Below are positions 8,820 through 17,700 of a stretch of DNA of 64,000 nucleotides, in pieces. Numbering within the stretch: position 1 is the first letter of the stretch; each line of letters starts with the position of its first letter. Source of the DNA: Oxalobacteraceae bacterium OTU3CAMAD1 (GTDB lineage Bacteria; Pseudomonadota; Gammaproteobacteria; Burkholderiales; Burkholderiaceae_D); contig CP099650.1 in assembly GCA_024123915.1 (NCBI GenBank), positions 4,588,001 through 4,652,000 of the forward strand. The letters run 5' to 3'. The notes beneath the pieces were generated by a model. It was not told the origin of the DNA. It made no database searches and worked only from the letters and a program-made list of their open reading frames with translations. Made by a program: the position numbers and the translations under genes.

Positions 8820-11800
8820 CCGACAACACAGCGAAATCACTGCCGGCGCCGGTCGGCGCCGGCGACGGTTACACCCGCATGGACAAAACGCCGGTCGTCT
8901 GGTTCGACGGCAAGCCACGCTCGGTCAACGTGGTATATGTCGCCGATGGCCGGACGGTGGCGCTGGGCCGGATCGCGGGCCAGAAAAGCCCGACCCTGAG
9001 CGCCTACGGCGAAACGCTCGCCGGCATCACCACCCGCGCCGGCGCGGCCGGGACCGCGGCGTTCGTCAGTGGCCATTGGCTCAACGGCAACGACATCGGC
9101 GGCGCCACGGCGCTGGCGGTGGCCATGAAGACCTACCTGGGCATGTTGCCCGACGCCGCGACGGCGTTGAAGATCGACGACCGCCCGCTGCTGGGCCTCG
9201 AGGCCCCGACGCCGGGCGAGACGGTCGACGCCCGGCGATGGTCGGTGGCCGTTTCCGGCGACTTCGTCGTCCCGGGCCTGGCCGAGACGCTCTCGCTGCG
9301 CCCGGCTGTGGTGACGCTGGCCGACGACGCCCTGTCCTTCGACGAGCCGGGGCTCGCCGACCGCGAAATCGGCGCCGGCCGCCTGACGCTGAAACTGACC
9401 GTCGCGCTCGACGACGACGGCGACATCGCCCCCGGCCCGGGCGCCCTGCCGTCCGTGGAAATGACGGCCGCCGTGTCGCTGCTGCTCGACGAGAAGATCG
9501 ATGGCGCCTGGGAGCGCCCGGCGCAACTGTGGCTGCCCACGACCACCGGCCTGCTGCGCATCGTCCAGCCCGGGGACGCGGCGGCGCCCTATCTGCTGTT
9601 CAGCGAAAGCCGCGGCGTCGACGTGCAGGGCTGGTTTCCCGCAACCGGACGCGGCGCGCGCGCCCGCCTGATGCTCGACCAGAGCGGCGGCAAGCGCCTG
9701 ACCGTGCGCCGCGGCCCCGGCAACACGCGCGAGTTCACGCTCGAGATCGACCGTCCGGCGCTGGTGTTCACCTTGTTCGGCCTGGCGATCAACGGCGCGA
9801 CGTTGCAGGCGCCGATGTTGCCGCCGGGCGCCGCCGACCTGGCCTCGGCGGCGCCGCTGCAGTTGGTGCCGGTCCACCTTTGCGGCGACCACGACAGCCA
9901 ATGGTCGGTCGGGTACGCGGGCGATCTGCGGCTGCACTGGCGGGCTCCGGCCGCCGCCGGCGACGCGGCGCTGACGCATTTCACCGGCCACGGGAACTGG
10001 GTGCGGCCGCCGGAGGCCGCCGTCAACGACGCGCCCGGCCCGTCGATAGCGCGGGCCCTGATCCCGATGGCGCCGGACGGCGCCCAGCAAAGCTTCCTGG
10101 TGGGCGGCGGCACGACACCCGGCGGCGGCGCCATCCTGAACGTCGAGGCGCTCGGCGAGTTTACGGCGATGTCGCCCGAGGCCACCGCGCTCGGCCCGTT
10201 GGCCAGCTTCCACCCGCTGGCGCAGCCGGCGCGGGAGCTGTGGGCCGGCGGCGCCGCCGCCGTGGTTCCCGAGCCGGCCGCGCTGCGCCCGGCGTACCGG
10301 CTGCTACCCGGCGGCGTCGAGCCCGGCGATGCGCTGGCATCCTTCCGCGCCACGCGGGTGCCGGCCGGCCCGCCGTCGGCGGCGGCCGACGTCGCGCCGC
10401 AATCGGTCAGCGACGAGGAGTGGCAAGCGCAATGCGGGTGGGCCTACGCGCCCGGCGCCGCCGATCCGGCGCGGCGCGAGGAGGACCGTACGGCCTGGCC
10501 GGGCGAGCGTTTCGGCTGGGCCGACGCCTTGTTCCTGTCGCGCGCGGCGCTCGGGGACAACGCCGGGGCGGAACTCAACCCCGCGCTGGCCTGGGGCGAG
10601 ATGCGCAGCGAAGGCGATCAATTCCGGCCGATCCGATGGGTGCGCCTGAGCGACGACTCGCTGAAGTCGCTGGGCTCGGCGGCGGTGGCGTCGTACGAGG
10701 CCGCCGCCGCCGTGCTAAGCGCGCCCGACATCTCGCTCGGCGCCTACGCCCTGGCCGAGGAAGGCGCGGCGGACGATTGGGGCCTGGCCCACCTGTATCT
10801 CAACGAGCGCGTCCAGGGCGGCGTGAGCGAGTTTACGCTTGAGGCGCGCGGCGCGGCCGGGACGGTGGTCAATCTTCCGATCCAGCAGCCGGCCGGGGTG
10901 AACCGGATCGCGCTGTCGTGCGCGGCCGGCCTCGACGTGGCGGTCAACCTGTCGCCGGGCGTGGTGACGGCGCGCCTGAACCGCGTGTACCTGGAATTGG
11001 AGCGGCGCGGCGGCCGGCTGGTGGTGGTGCGCGCCATGCTGGGCTGGGGGGTCGCCAAAGCCTTTGGTTGGGGCAAGCAAGCCACGCAGGCGGACGCGCC
11101 GGAGTTCCACGTCACCGAAAACTTCGAGCGCGCGGCGGACCGGCTGCGGCGTTCGGTCGAGTTCAACGGCGTGCTGGCGCGCCAGGTCGACAAGGAGCAC
11201 ACGGTGGAACTGTATTTCTGGGACGCGCTGCTGGCGCACGGCGCCGCCTCGGTGCGCGTCATCAGCCACTATCGGCTGCAGCAGGCCAAGAACACCTACA
11301 CCTCGATCTGCGCCTTGCAGGACGCGGCGGTGGTCGACGGCCGACTCGATCTGTCGGCCGACATCGCCATCCTGCGCGCCAGCAGCGGCGAGCAGACGGC
11401 CCAGCTGTCCTACCCGTGGGCGCCGGAACGGCGCAAACTGTACCGCCTGCTGTTCAACGCCGCGCCCGATGCGTTCTATTCCTACGCCGGCTTCCTGCGG
11501 ATACGCGGCGCCAAAGCCGACGCGGTCGTCCCCGCCGCGCTCGATACCAGCGTCGAGGCGCGGATCGTGCCGGCATGGTTTCTGTGCGACCGCGACCTGA
11601 TCCCGTGGTTCAACACCGGCACCGGCACCGCGCCGCCGGACCGCGACAACTGGAGCTCGGCCGGTCTGCTGCGCACGGCGTCGGAGGGCGGCGGCAAAAT
11701 GCTGGACATCCGGCTGGTGGCGCCGGGTGGCCTCAACATGAGCCAGTGCTATGCCTCGACCCTGATCGGCGTGCGCGGGCCGGATCACACCGATGCGACC

Positions 11801-13000
11801 GGATTGCCGCTGTGGGCGCCCGCGCCGGTGCGCGTGCCGCCGCCGGCCGTGGCCGAACCAGACGGCGGCGCCGTCGCCGGTGCCATGCAGCGCCTGTGGC
11901 TGTTCAATCCGGGGCCGCGCGTGGTCGCCCAATGGCCGCCGACCGGCGACACGCCCGAGGCCCGGCTGCAGGCGGCGCTCGGGCATGCGCGCCAGCGGCT
12001 GTGGCGCATGGGCTGGACCCGCGAAGCGGTGCTCGAATCGCCGGCGCCCGACACGCCGGCCGGGGTCGCGTGGCGCATCGTCGACTCGCCGCTGGTCAAC
12101 CGCGGGGCCTCGCTGGCATGGTTTGGCTGGCCGCTCGCGCCCGATGCCCAATATCTGCGCGAGGCGCTGCCGTCGAGCCGGCAAGCGCCGCAGACCCGCG
12201 GCGCGGCGCGGCGGAGCTATTCGCTACAGGTCGAATTCGACCACGACCGCCGGCAAAGCGAACCCCGGGCCATGCTGGTGCGTGACAGCGGCAGCGGTTC
12301 CGGCGCGCCGGGGCCGATGGCCTTGACCTTCCGCGCCCGGGGCCTGCGCGTGGGCGTCCATCACAAGGCCGTGTCGTACGGTCCGCAAGGGCCGCGGGCC
12401 TTGCCGTCCGCGACGCCGCTGGCGATCCCGGCGCCCACCGAAGGGGCGCCGCTGTCGGTGATGGACGAACTGATCAGTTGGGCGGCCGAAAGCGTCGACC
12501 TGGCGCCCGCCGGACTCGTGGCCCTGCCCGGCAATGTTGTGCGATACACGCTGCAACAAGCGTACAACACCGTCCACATCGGCGGGGCGCCGGCCGACCT
12601 GCAATGGAACTCGCCGGATGGCTGGGCCGACGTCAAGAATGACGAGGCGCTGCGGTTGCCCGCCGCCGACAAGCTGGTGCTCGAACTGAGACAGGCGACC
12701 CCGGGGGGCTGGGGGCCTTTGCACCTGACGCTGGGGACGGCAGGCGGGCCGGTGCGCAAATCCTTGTTCCCGCGCACCGGCGCGCGCCTGGCCGGCGTGT
12801 TCGACCGGGACGGCAAGCTGTTGGCGTTCGGCGAGGAACAAAGCGTCTATGTCGCCCCCGTTGCGCCGCCCGCCGGCAACGCCGCGGCGGCCACGTGGTT
12901 GCGCGTGGCCGCCGTGGCGTTGCCGGCGCGCCAGCACGCGATGGCGCACCAGGTCACCACGATCGATCTGGACGGGCGCCGCACGCACTTCGTCCACTAA
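8816..13000 (+). CDS. Very large orphan protein, third gene of the operon (gene C)
   Basis: 1394 aa. The start overlaps the stop of gene B as ATGA (8816-8819), with CAGGAG about 9 bases upstream, so translation is coupled. It begins MTDNTAKSLPAPVGAGDGYT and has no signal peptide. It is long, acidic-to-neutral and Ala/Gly/Pro-rich, with many predicted beta strands and no membrane segment. The central part contains ELYFWDALLAHGAASVRVIS and KLYRLLFNAAPDAFYSYAGF; the C-terminal part has DELISWAAESVDLAPAG and ends RRTHFVH. Nothing resembles a known catalytic site. Size and position, between gene B and a membrane protein, suggest a structural or ligand-binding subunit of one assembly (inference). 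Confidence 0.78.
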   Translation: MTDNTAKSLPAPVGAGDGYTRMDKTPVVWFDGKPRSVNVVYVADGRTVALGRIAGQKSPTLSAYGETLAGITTRAGAAGTAAFVSGHWLNGNDIGGATALAVAMKTYLGMLPDAATALKIDDRPLLGLEAPTPGETVDARRWSVAVSGDFVVPGLAETLSLRPAVVTLADDALSFDEPGLADREIGAGRLTLKLTVALDDDGDIAPGPGALPSVEMTAAVSLLLDEKIDGAWERPAQLWLPTTTGLLRIVQPGDAAAPYLLFSESRGVDVQGWFPATGRGARARLMLDQSGGKRLTVRRGPGNTREFTLEIDRPALVFTLFGLAINGATLQAPMLPPGAADLASAAPLQLVPVHLCGDHDSQWSVGYAGDLRLHWRAPAAAGDAALTHFTGHGNWVRPPEAAVNDAPGPSIARALIPMAPDGAQQSFLVGGGTTPGGGAILNVEALGEFTAMSPEATALGPLASFHPLAQPARELWAGGAAAVVPEPAALRPAYRLLPGGVEPGDALASFRATRVPAGPPSAAADVAPQSVSDEEWQAQCGWAYAPGAADPARREEDRTAWPGERFGWADALFLSRAALGDNAGAELNPALAWGEMRSEGDQFRPIRWVRLSDDSLKSLGSAAVASYEAAAAVLSAPDISLGAYALAEEGAADDWGLAHLYLNERVQGGVSEFTLEARGAAGTVVNLPIQQPAGVNRIALSCAAGLDVAVNLSPGVVTARLNRVYLELERRGGRLVVVRAMLGWGVAKAFGWGKQATQADAPEFHVTENFERAADRLRRSVEFNGVLARQVDKEHTVELYFWDALLAHGAASVRVISHYRLQQAKNTYTSICALQDAAVVDGRLDLSADIAILRASSGEQTAQLSYPWAPERRKLYRLLFNAAPDAFYSYAGFLRIRGAKADAVVPAALDTSVEARIVPAWFLCDRDLIPWFNTGTGTAPPDRDNWSSAGLLRTASEGGGKMLDIRLVAPGGLNMSQCYASTLIGVRGPDHTDATGLPLWAPAPVRVPPPAVAEPDGGAVAGAMQRLWLFNPGPRVVAQWPPTGDTPEARLQAALGHARQRLWRMGWTREAVLESPAPDTPAGVAWRIVDSPLVNRGASLAWFGWPLAPDAQYLREALPSSRQAPQTRGAARRSYSLQVEFDHDRRQSEPRAMLVRDSGSGSGAPGPMALTFRARGLRVGVHHKAVSYGPQGPRALPSATPLAIPAPTEGAPLSVMDELISWAAESVDLAPAGLVALPGNVVRYTLQQAYNTVHIGGAPADLQWNSPDGWADVKNDEALRLPAADKLVLELRQATPGGWGPLHLTLGTAGGPVRKSLFPRTGARLAGVFDRDGKLLAFGEEQSVYVAPVAPPAGNAAAATWLRVAAVALPARQHAMAHQVTTIDLDGRRTHFVH

Positions 13001-13058
13001 GTCCACGCAACGCCGGCGGCGGCGTTGCCCACCCCCGCCTCTACTTTTGGAGAGAAAT

Positions 13059-14282
13059 ATGTTCAACTCAGAAACGCTCGAAGTCTGCATCGGCATGATT
13101 TTCCTGTTCCTGATGATGTCGCTGATCTGCACCGGAATCCGGGAATATATCGAAGGGATTTTGAAGTGGCGCGCCATGGACCTGGAGCGCGCCGTGCGCA
13201 CCCTGCTCGACGACAAGGACGGCACGCTGGCCCAGTTTTTTTTCTCGCATCCGCTGATCTCGTCGTTGTATCAAGGCCAGTACGATCCGGCCAGGCTGGC
13301 CGGCAGCAGCGTCAACCGCAGCATCGGCGGCGATGGTCAATCCAAGCACATGCCGCTGGCGGCGCGGCGCAACCTGCCGTCGTATATTCCGGCCGAATTG
13401 TTCGTCAAGGCGCTCATCGACGTGGTCGGACGCGGGCCGGTGAGCGCCGGCGAACCGGTCGCCGATGAATCGCTGACCATCGAACTGTTGCGCAAGCGCG
13501 CCGCGGCGCTCGGCTCGCCCGTGCTGCAGCGCGTGGTGTTGAGCGCAATCGACCACTCGGAAGGCAATTTGAAGCAGATGACGCTGAATCTGCAAAACTG
13601 GTTCGACGGTTCGATGGACCGCGCCTCGGGCTGGTACAAACGCCGCACCCAGGCCGTCCTGTTCGGGCTGGGCCTGCTGACGGCGGTGGTGATGAATGTC
13701 GACGCCCTGTATGTCATGGGCCGCCTGACCACCGATAAGGCCTTGCGGGAAACCATCGTGACGGCCGCCGCGAAGGCGTCCAACCCGGCGGAAAAGGATG
13801 CCGCCAAGCTCGCCGACGACGCGCGCGATGCGCTGGCCGCGGTCGGCATGCCGATGGGATGGGTCGCGTCGGCGACTTCGCCCAATGTGTTCGGCTACAC
13901 GCCGGTGCAGACCTGCGTGACGGGGAAACACACCGAGTGCGGCCAGCCGTACAACCTCATGCAATTGCTGATCGGCTGGCTGATCACGGCGATCGGGGTC
14001 ATGCTGGGCGCGCCGTTCTGGTTCGACGTGCTGAACAAGTTCATGGTCATCCGCTCGACGGTCAAGCCGCACGAAAAATCGCCCGAGGAAGGCAGCGAAG
14101 ACCGCAAGAACACGGCCGCCGCGCCGCCGGCGGCGGCCTTGCCAGCCCCCGCGCCGGCGCCGGTCCCGGCCGACCAGGGCAAACTGGCGGAGCAACCGGC
14201 AACTGGCTATCCAGCGGAAAAATCCTTTGTTCCACACCAATGGCGTGACGACGCCGTCAACCTCAAGGAGATCAAACTATGA
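13059..14282 (+). CDS. Three-TM membrane protein of the large-protein operon (gene D)
   Basis: 407 aa, ATG 13059 after GGAGAG. TM helices are visible at about residues 10-28 (IGMIFLFLMMSLICTGI), 199-217 (AVLFGLGLLTAVVMNVDAL) and 303-322 (LLIGWLITAIGVMLGAPF). Between TM1 and TM2 lies a long soluble stretch; between TM2 and TM3 an Ala/Lys/Asp-rich segment with two Cys (about 286 and 294, CVTGKHTEC). The block WFDGSMDRASGWYKRRTQ just before TM2 resembles a conserved element I associate with uncharacterised bacterial membrane proteins. The tail (350-375) is Pro/Ala-rich and disordered. Gene E overlaps its stop by 4 bases. It is the only membrane protein of the operon, so it may anchor the A/B/C products (inference). 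Confidence 0.82.
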   Translation: MFNSETLEVCIGMIFLFLMMSLICTGIREYIEGILKWRAMDLERAVRTLLDDKDGTLAQFFFSHPLISSLYQGQYDPARLAGSSVNRSIGGDGQSKHMPLAARRNLPSYIPAELFVKALIDVVGRGPVSAGEPVADESLTIELLRKRAAALGSPVLQRVVLSAIDHSEGNLKQMTLNLQNWFDGSMDRASGWYKRRTQAVLFGLGLLTAVVMNVDALYVMGRLTTDKALRETIVTAAAKASNPAEKDAAKLADDARDALAAVGMPMGWVASATSPNVFGYTPVQTCVTGKHTECGQPYNLMQLLIGWLITAIGVMLGAPFWFDVLNKFMVIRSTVKPHEKSPEEGSEDRKNTAAAPPAAALPAPAPAPVPADQGKLAEQPATGYPAEKSFVPHQWRDDAVNLKEIKL

Positions 14283-14791
14283 GCGCAGGTTCCAATCAAG
14301 CCGCATTGATGGTCGATCGCGATCCGCGCCGTCTGGCGCCGGCCTTCGCCGAGGCGGTGCTTCGCGCCCTGGCCGAATGCAATTCCAGTCAAAACGCGCT
14401 GGGCGCCATGCTATACGAGGGTTACCGGTCGGCCGAGCTGCAAGCGATGTATTACCAGCGTGGGCGCACGGTGATACCGCCGCTCGCGCCGGTGACCAAC
14501 GCGCCAACCAATCTGCAAAGCTGGCACGGCTACGGGCTGGCCGTCGACATCGTGCACGAGAAAAAATACTGGTCGCCGCCGGAAGGGGAAAAATGGTTCC
14601 GCCGGGTGGCCGCCATCTTCAAACAGCACGGCTGCGCCTGGGGCGGCGATTGGAAGAGCGTCGACCTGCCACACTTCCAATGGGGCCTGTGTACGGCCAG
14701 TCCGTCCAAAGCGGCACGCGACCTCATCACCAGCGACGGCATGCAGGCCGTCTGGAGCCGCCTGGGCGCGATTGACGGCAAACCGGCTTAG
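14279..14791 (+). CDS. M15-family peptidase, endolysin/CwlK-like L-alanyl-D-glutamate type (gene E)
   Basis: 170 aa. The zinc site of the M15 family is intact: SWHGYGLAVD (S81, H83, D90) and WGGDWKSVDLPHFQW (D129, H132). The WGGDWKS..D.PHF form is that of phage endolysins and CwlK-type peptidases that cut the L-Ala-D-Glu bond in peptidoglycan stems, rather than VanY carboxypeptidases, which carry E.WH. There is no signal peptide or TM helix, as in phage lysins that need another protein to reach the wall. The start overlaps the stop of gene D (ATGA). No holin, capsid or tail genes are nearby, so a prophage origin is not supported. A role in opening the cell wall for the machine encoded by the operon is inferred. 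Confidence 0.9.
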   Translation: MSAGSNQAALMVDRDPRRLAPAFAEAVLRALAECNSSQNALGAMLYEGYRSAELQAMYYQRGRTVIPPLAPVTNAPTNLQSWHGYGLAVDIVHEKKYWSPPEGEKWFRRVAAIFKQHGCAWGGDWKSVDLPHFQWGLCTASPSKAARDLITSDGMQAVWSRLGAIDGKPA

Positions 14792-14792
14792 A

Positions 14793-17700
14793 CTAGGCGA
14801 ACGGCAGGGACGAGCTTGAGCCCTCCGCGCTGGCGGAGGCCGACCGGGCGACCGGGCCGGTCTCCGAGGCAAACCCGGAGGGAAAATCCTCCGGGACCTC
14901 GGACGGCAGGTCGGCATCCACGTGCGCACGGGTCGCGCTCAAGCTCGCGTCGACCCCCGCCGGCGGCAGTTTGATGCCCGCCAGCAGGCGTTCAAACGCC
15001 TGTGCCTCATCGTCCGATACCGGCCACCACGGCTGGCCTGTGACCAGCGGGTGCTCCCGCATGGCTTTTCTTAGCGGATCGTCCTCGTCCAAATAGGACG
15101 CACGCTCCAATTTTCCCCGCCAGTCCCAACCATACGCCTCATGCGCGGCGCCGATGGCGATCAGCCGCGTTTCTTCGATGATGGTGTGGGTGCCCGGCGG
15201 CGGCGCCGCCGCGCCTGGGGTCGAGATGCCAAGGCGCATGCCAAGCCGCTGCAATTTTTCGTGCGACTCGCGCCGCCAGCGTTCGCCGATCGTTTCTTCC
15301 GGCGCGCTGCCTTGCTGCAGCATGGCGAAATACCGCAGGCGGTTGCCCCAGCGCTTGATGGCGCGCGGCGTGTTGCGATGCTGCGCCGCCACCTCGGTCC
15401 AGACCTTCAAACCCTTCTTGAAGTCATCCGAGTCCCGCACTTCAATGGCTTGCTCCCGTAGCCGCAACAGGCCGTGCACCAACAGAATCAGCGACATGGC
15501 CGCGAGCAGCGCCAGCGGCAAACCATAGACGAACTCGACAGGATTGACCTGGCCACTTTGGAATTTTTTGGCCTGCACCGGCGGGGCCTGCGCCGCAGAG
15601 ACCTGGGCGGGCGCCGACGGCAACGCCGTTTTCGATGGCGCCGCCGACGGCGACGCGACGGCCGCCGGCGTGGCCGCCGCCGGCGTCACATCGGGCGCCG
15701 GCATGCGCACCATGGCGCCGATCAGGATGCCGAGGCAGATTGCGGCCGCCGCCAGGCAGAGCGGCCAGGCGGTGGCGAAGCCTTGCACGATTTGGCGCCA
15801 GCCGCCGTCGTCGCCTGCCGCGCGTCCGCTGAACAAGGTATCGGCACCGATTTCACCGCGTGTCGGCACCATGATTTCCAGATTGATGAGTTTTTCAAGA
15901 TAGTCGTGCGCGTAGGCGCGCCGGCGCCGCCTCGCCGCTTCTTCCGGCAACGGCTGCCGCCCGTCGAGCGTGGTCGCGGTCTCCGCCGCCAGTTCGTTGG
16001 CGATCTTCTCGAACGCCATGCCCAGCGCCGCCGCCACCCTGGAGGTCGCCATGCCGAACACCACGAAACACTTGCCCGAGGCCGTGAGGAAATTCACGGT
16101 TTCCAGCACTTCCAAGATGTTCTCGGGCCGGCACCGGTCAAGGTCGTCGATGACGATGGTCATGCGGTAAGGTAACGCGTCGGCCACTTCTTCGAACTGC
16201 TGGGCGAACGCCGCGCGGAAATTGTTTTGCGCGCTTGCCTGCCTCAGACTGATGTGCTCGGACACGCCCTTGACCATGACCGCCGGATCGACGCCGAATG
16301 CTTTCATGCCCTTGTAGAGCGCCGCCAGCGCCGCGCACAGGGCCAGTACTTGCGCCAGCGGCGCCAGCTGCTGCACGCCAAGGCCGCTGGCGGCGGCCGT
16401 TGTGGAGCCGTCGAGCAGTTTCGGCAGCGCGGCCAGCCGAGTCAACAGATCGAGCAATTCGCCCACCGAATGCCGGAATGGAAACGCGCATGCGCTCGAC
16501 ACCAGCACCAGCAATATGAAACTCAATAGAAAATGCTGTTTCGAGCGTATCCACAGCAGCTTGAGGCGGAATATCCATCCGGCCGGCTTGAGCGACGACG
16601 GCGCCGCCTCGGCGCGTATCGCCCCGAGCAACGCGCTAAACAGCTGTTCGTCCTTTTGGTGGTGCCAGGCGTTGAACCAGATCGGACGCTGGCCGTAGCG
16701 TTTGAGGTCGGCGCACAGCAGACGCATCAGTGAACTTTTGCCGGTGCCCCAATCGCCGGTGATGGCCAAGGTCAGCGGAGGCGAGGTTTTCTTGTTGCGC
16801 AGGAAGCGCGACAGGCCGCGCGCCAGCGGGCCGAACTCGAGCCGGTCGTCCTCGAAGGCGGCGATGGCGTCGTCGTCGACAAACATCCCGGCCGCCGACT
16901 TGTCGCCGGCGAGCGAGCGGCGCCGGCGCAATGCGAAGCGCAACATGACGATCGCCGGCAGCAGCGCGACCCAATACCACAGGGCGGGAAGCCGCCGGTA
17001 GCCGGCCCAGCCCTCGCGCCAGTTGGCGCCGCCATCAGTGGTGCCGTGCAGGGTGCCGTTGCGCATGGCCCAGCCGCGCAAGCCGTCCTCCAGGAATGTC
17101 GCCGCCGTCGACGGGGAGTCCGGCCCTCCCCCCTCCGGCAGCCCGGCCGACCACCAGTCGCGGCCGCCATCGCCGCTCAGGTAGATGGTGCTGCTCCCGA
17201 AACGGTTGCTGATGGTCCACCATCCGCGTGCGCCGTCGGCGCTAAAACGGGGCAAGGCGGGATACCCGACTACGATACCAGCGCCGACATCGTGCCGAAT
17301 CGGCGGATCGAGCCGGCCGCCGTCGATAACAATGCCGCGCGGGCTGCGAAATTCGTTTGCCGGCACCGCATGCCATGTCTCGCCAAGGTTTTCGGACCGG
17401 AAGCGTTGCGTCAAGGTGGCCGCCCACAACAGCTCTTTTTGACCTTCCCACAGTGCAAGGTCATACACGGTCTCGCCGAGTCCTTTCGACGACCTGCGCC
17501 AAGCCGTCCCGCCATCGCTGGTAAGCAGCATGGGGCCGTCCTGTCCGAGGGCCACGCCATGCAAGCCATCCTTCGCCACGACGATCTTGATCAGGTGGGT
17601 ACGCTCCTGGACCGGCGCCCGCGTCCAACGCTGGCCGCCGTCGACGGTTTGCTGGATGCTGCCGTTGTCCCCCACGGCCCAGCCCCGCAGACCGTCCCGA

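Noticed and set aside
8837..12184. Long minus-strand frames opposite gene C (8837-10213, 10715-12184)
   Set aside because: Arg/Gly/Gln-rich antisense shadows without start signals or family features.
2928..14791. Operon A-E as a prophage or contractile tail cluster
   Set aside because: Only the peptidase is phage-like; no capsid, terminase, sheath, tube, baseplate or integrase motif was seen.
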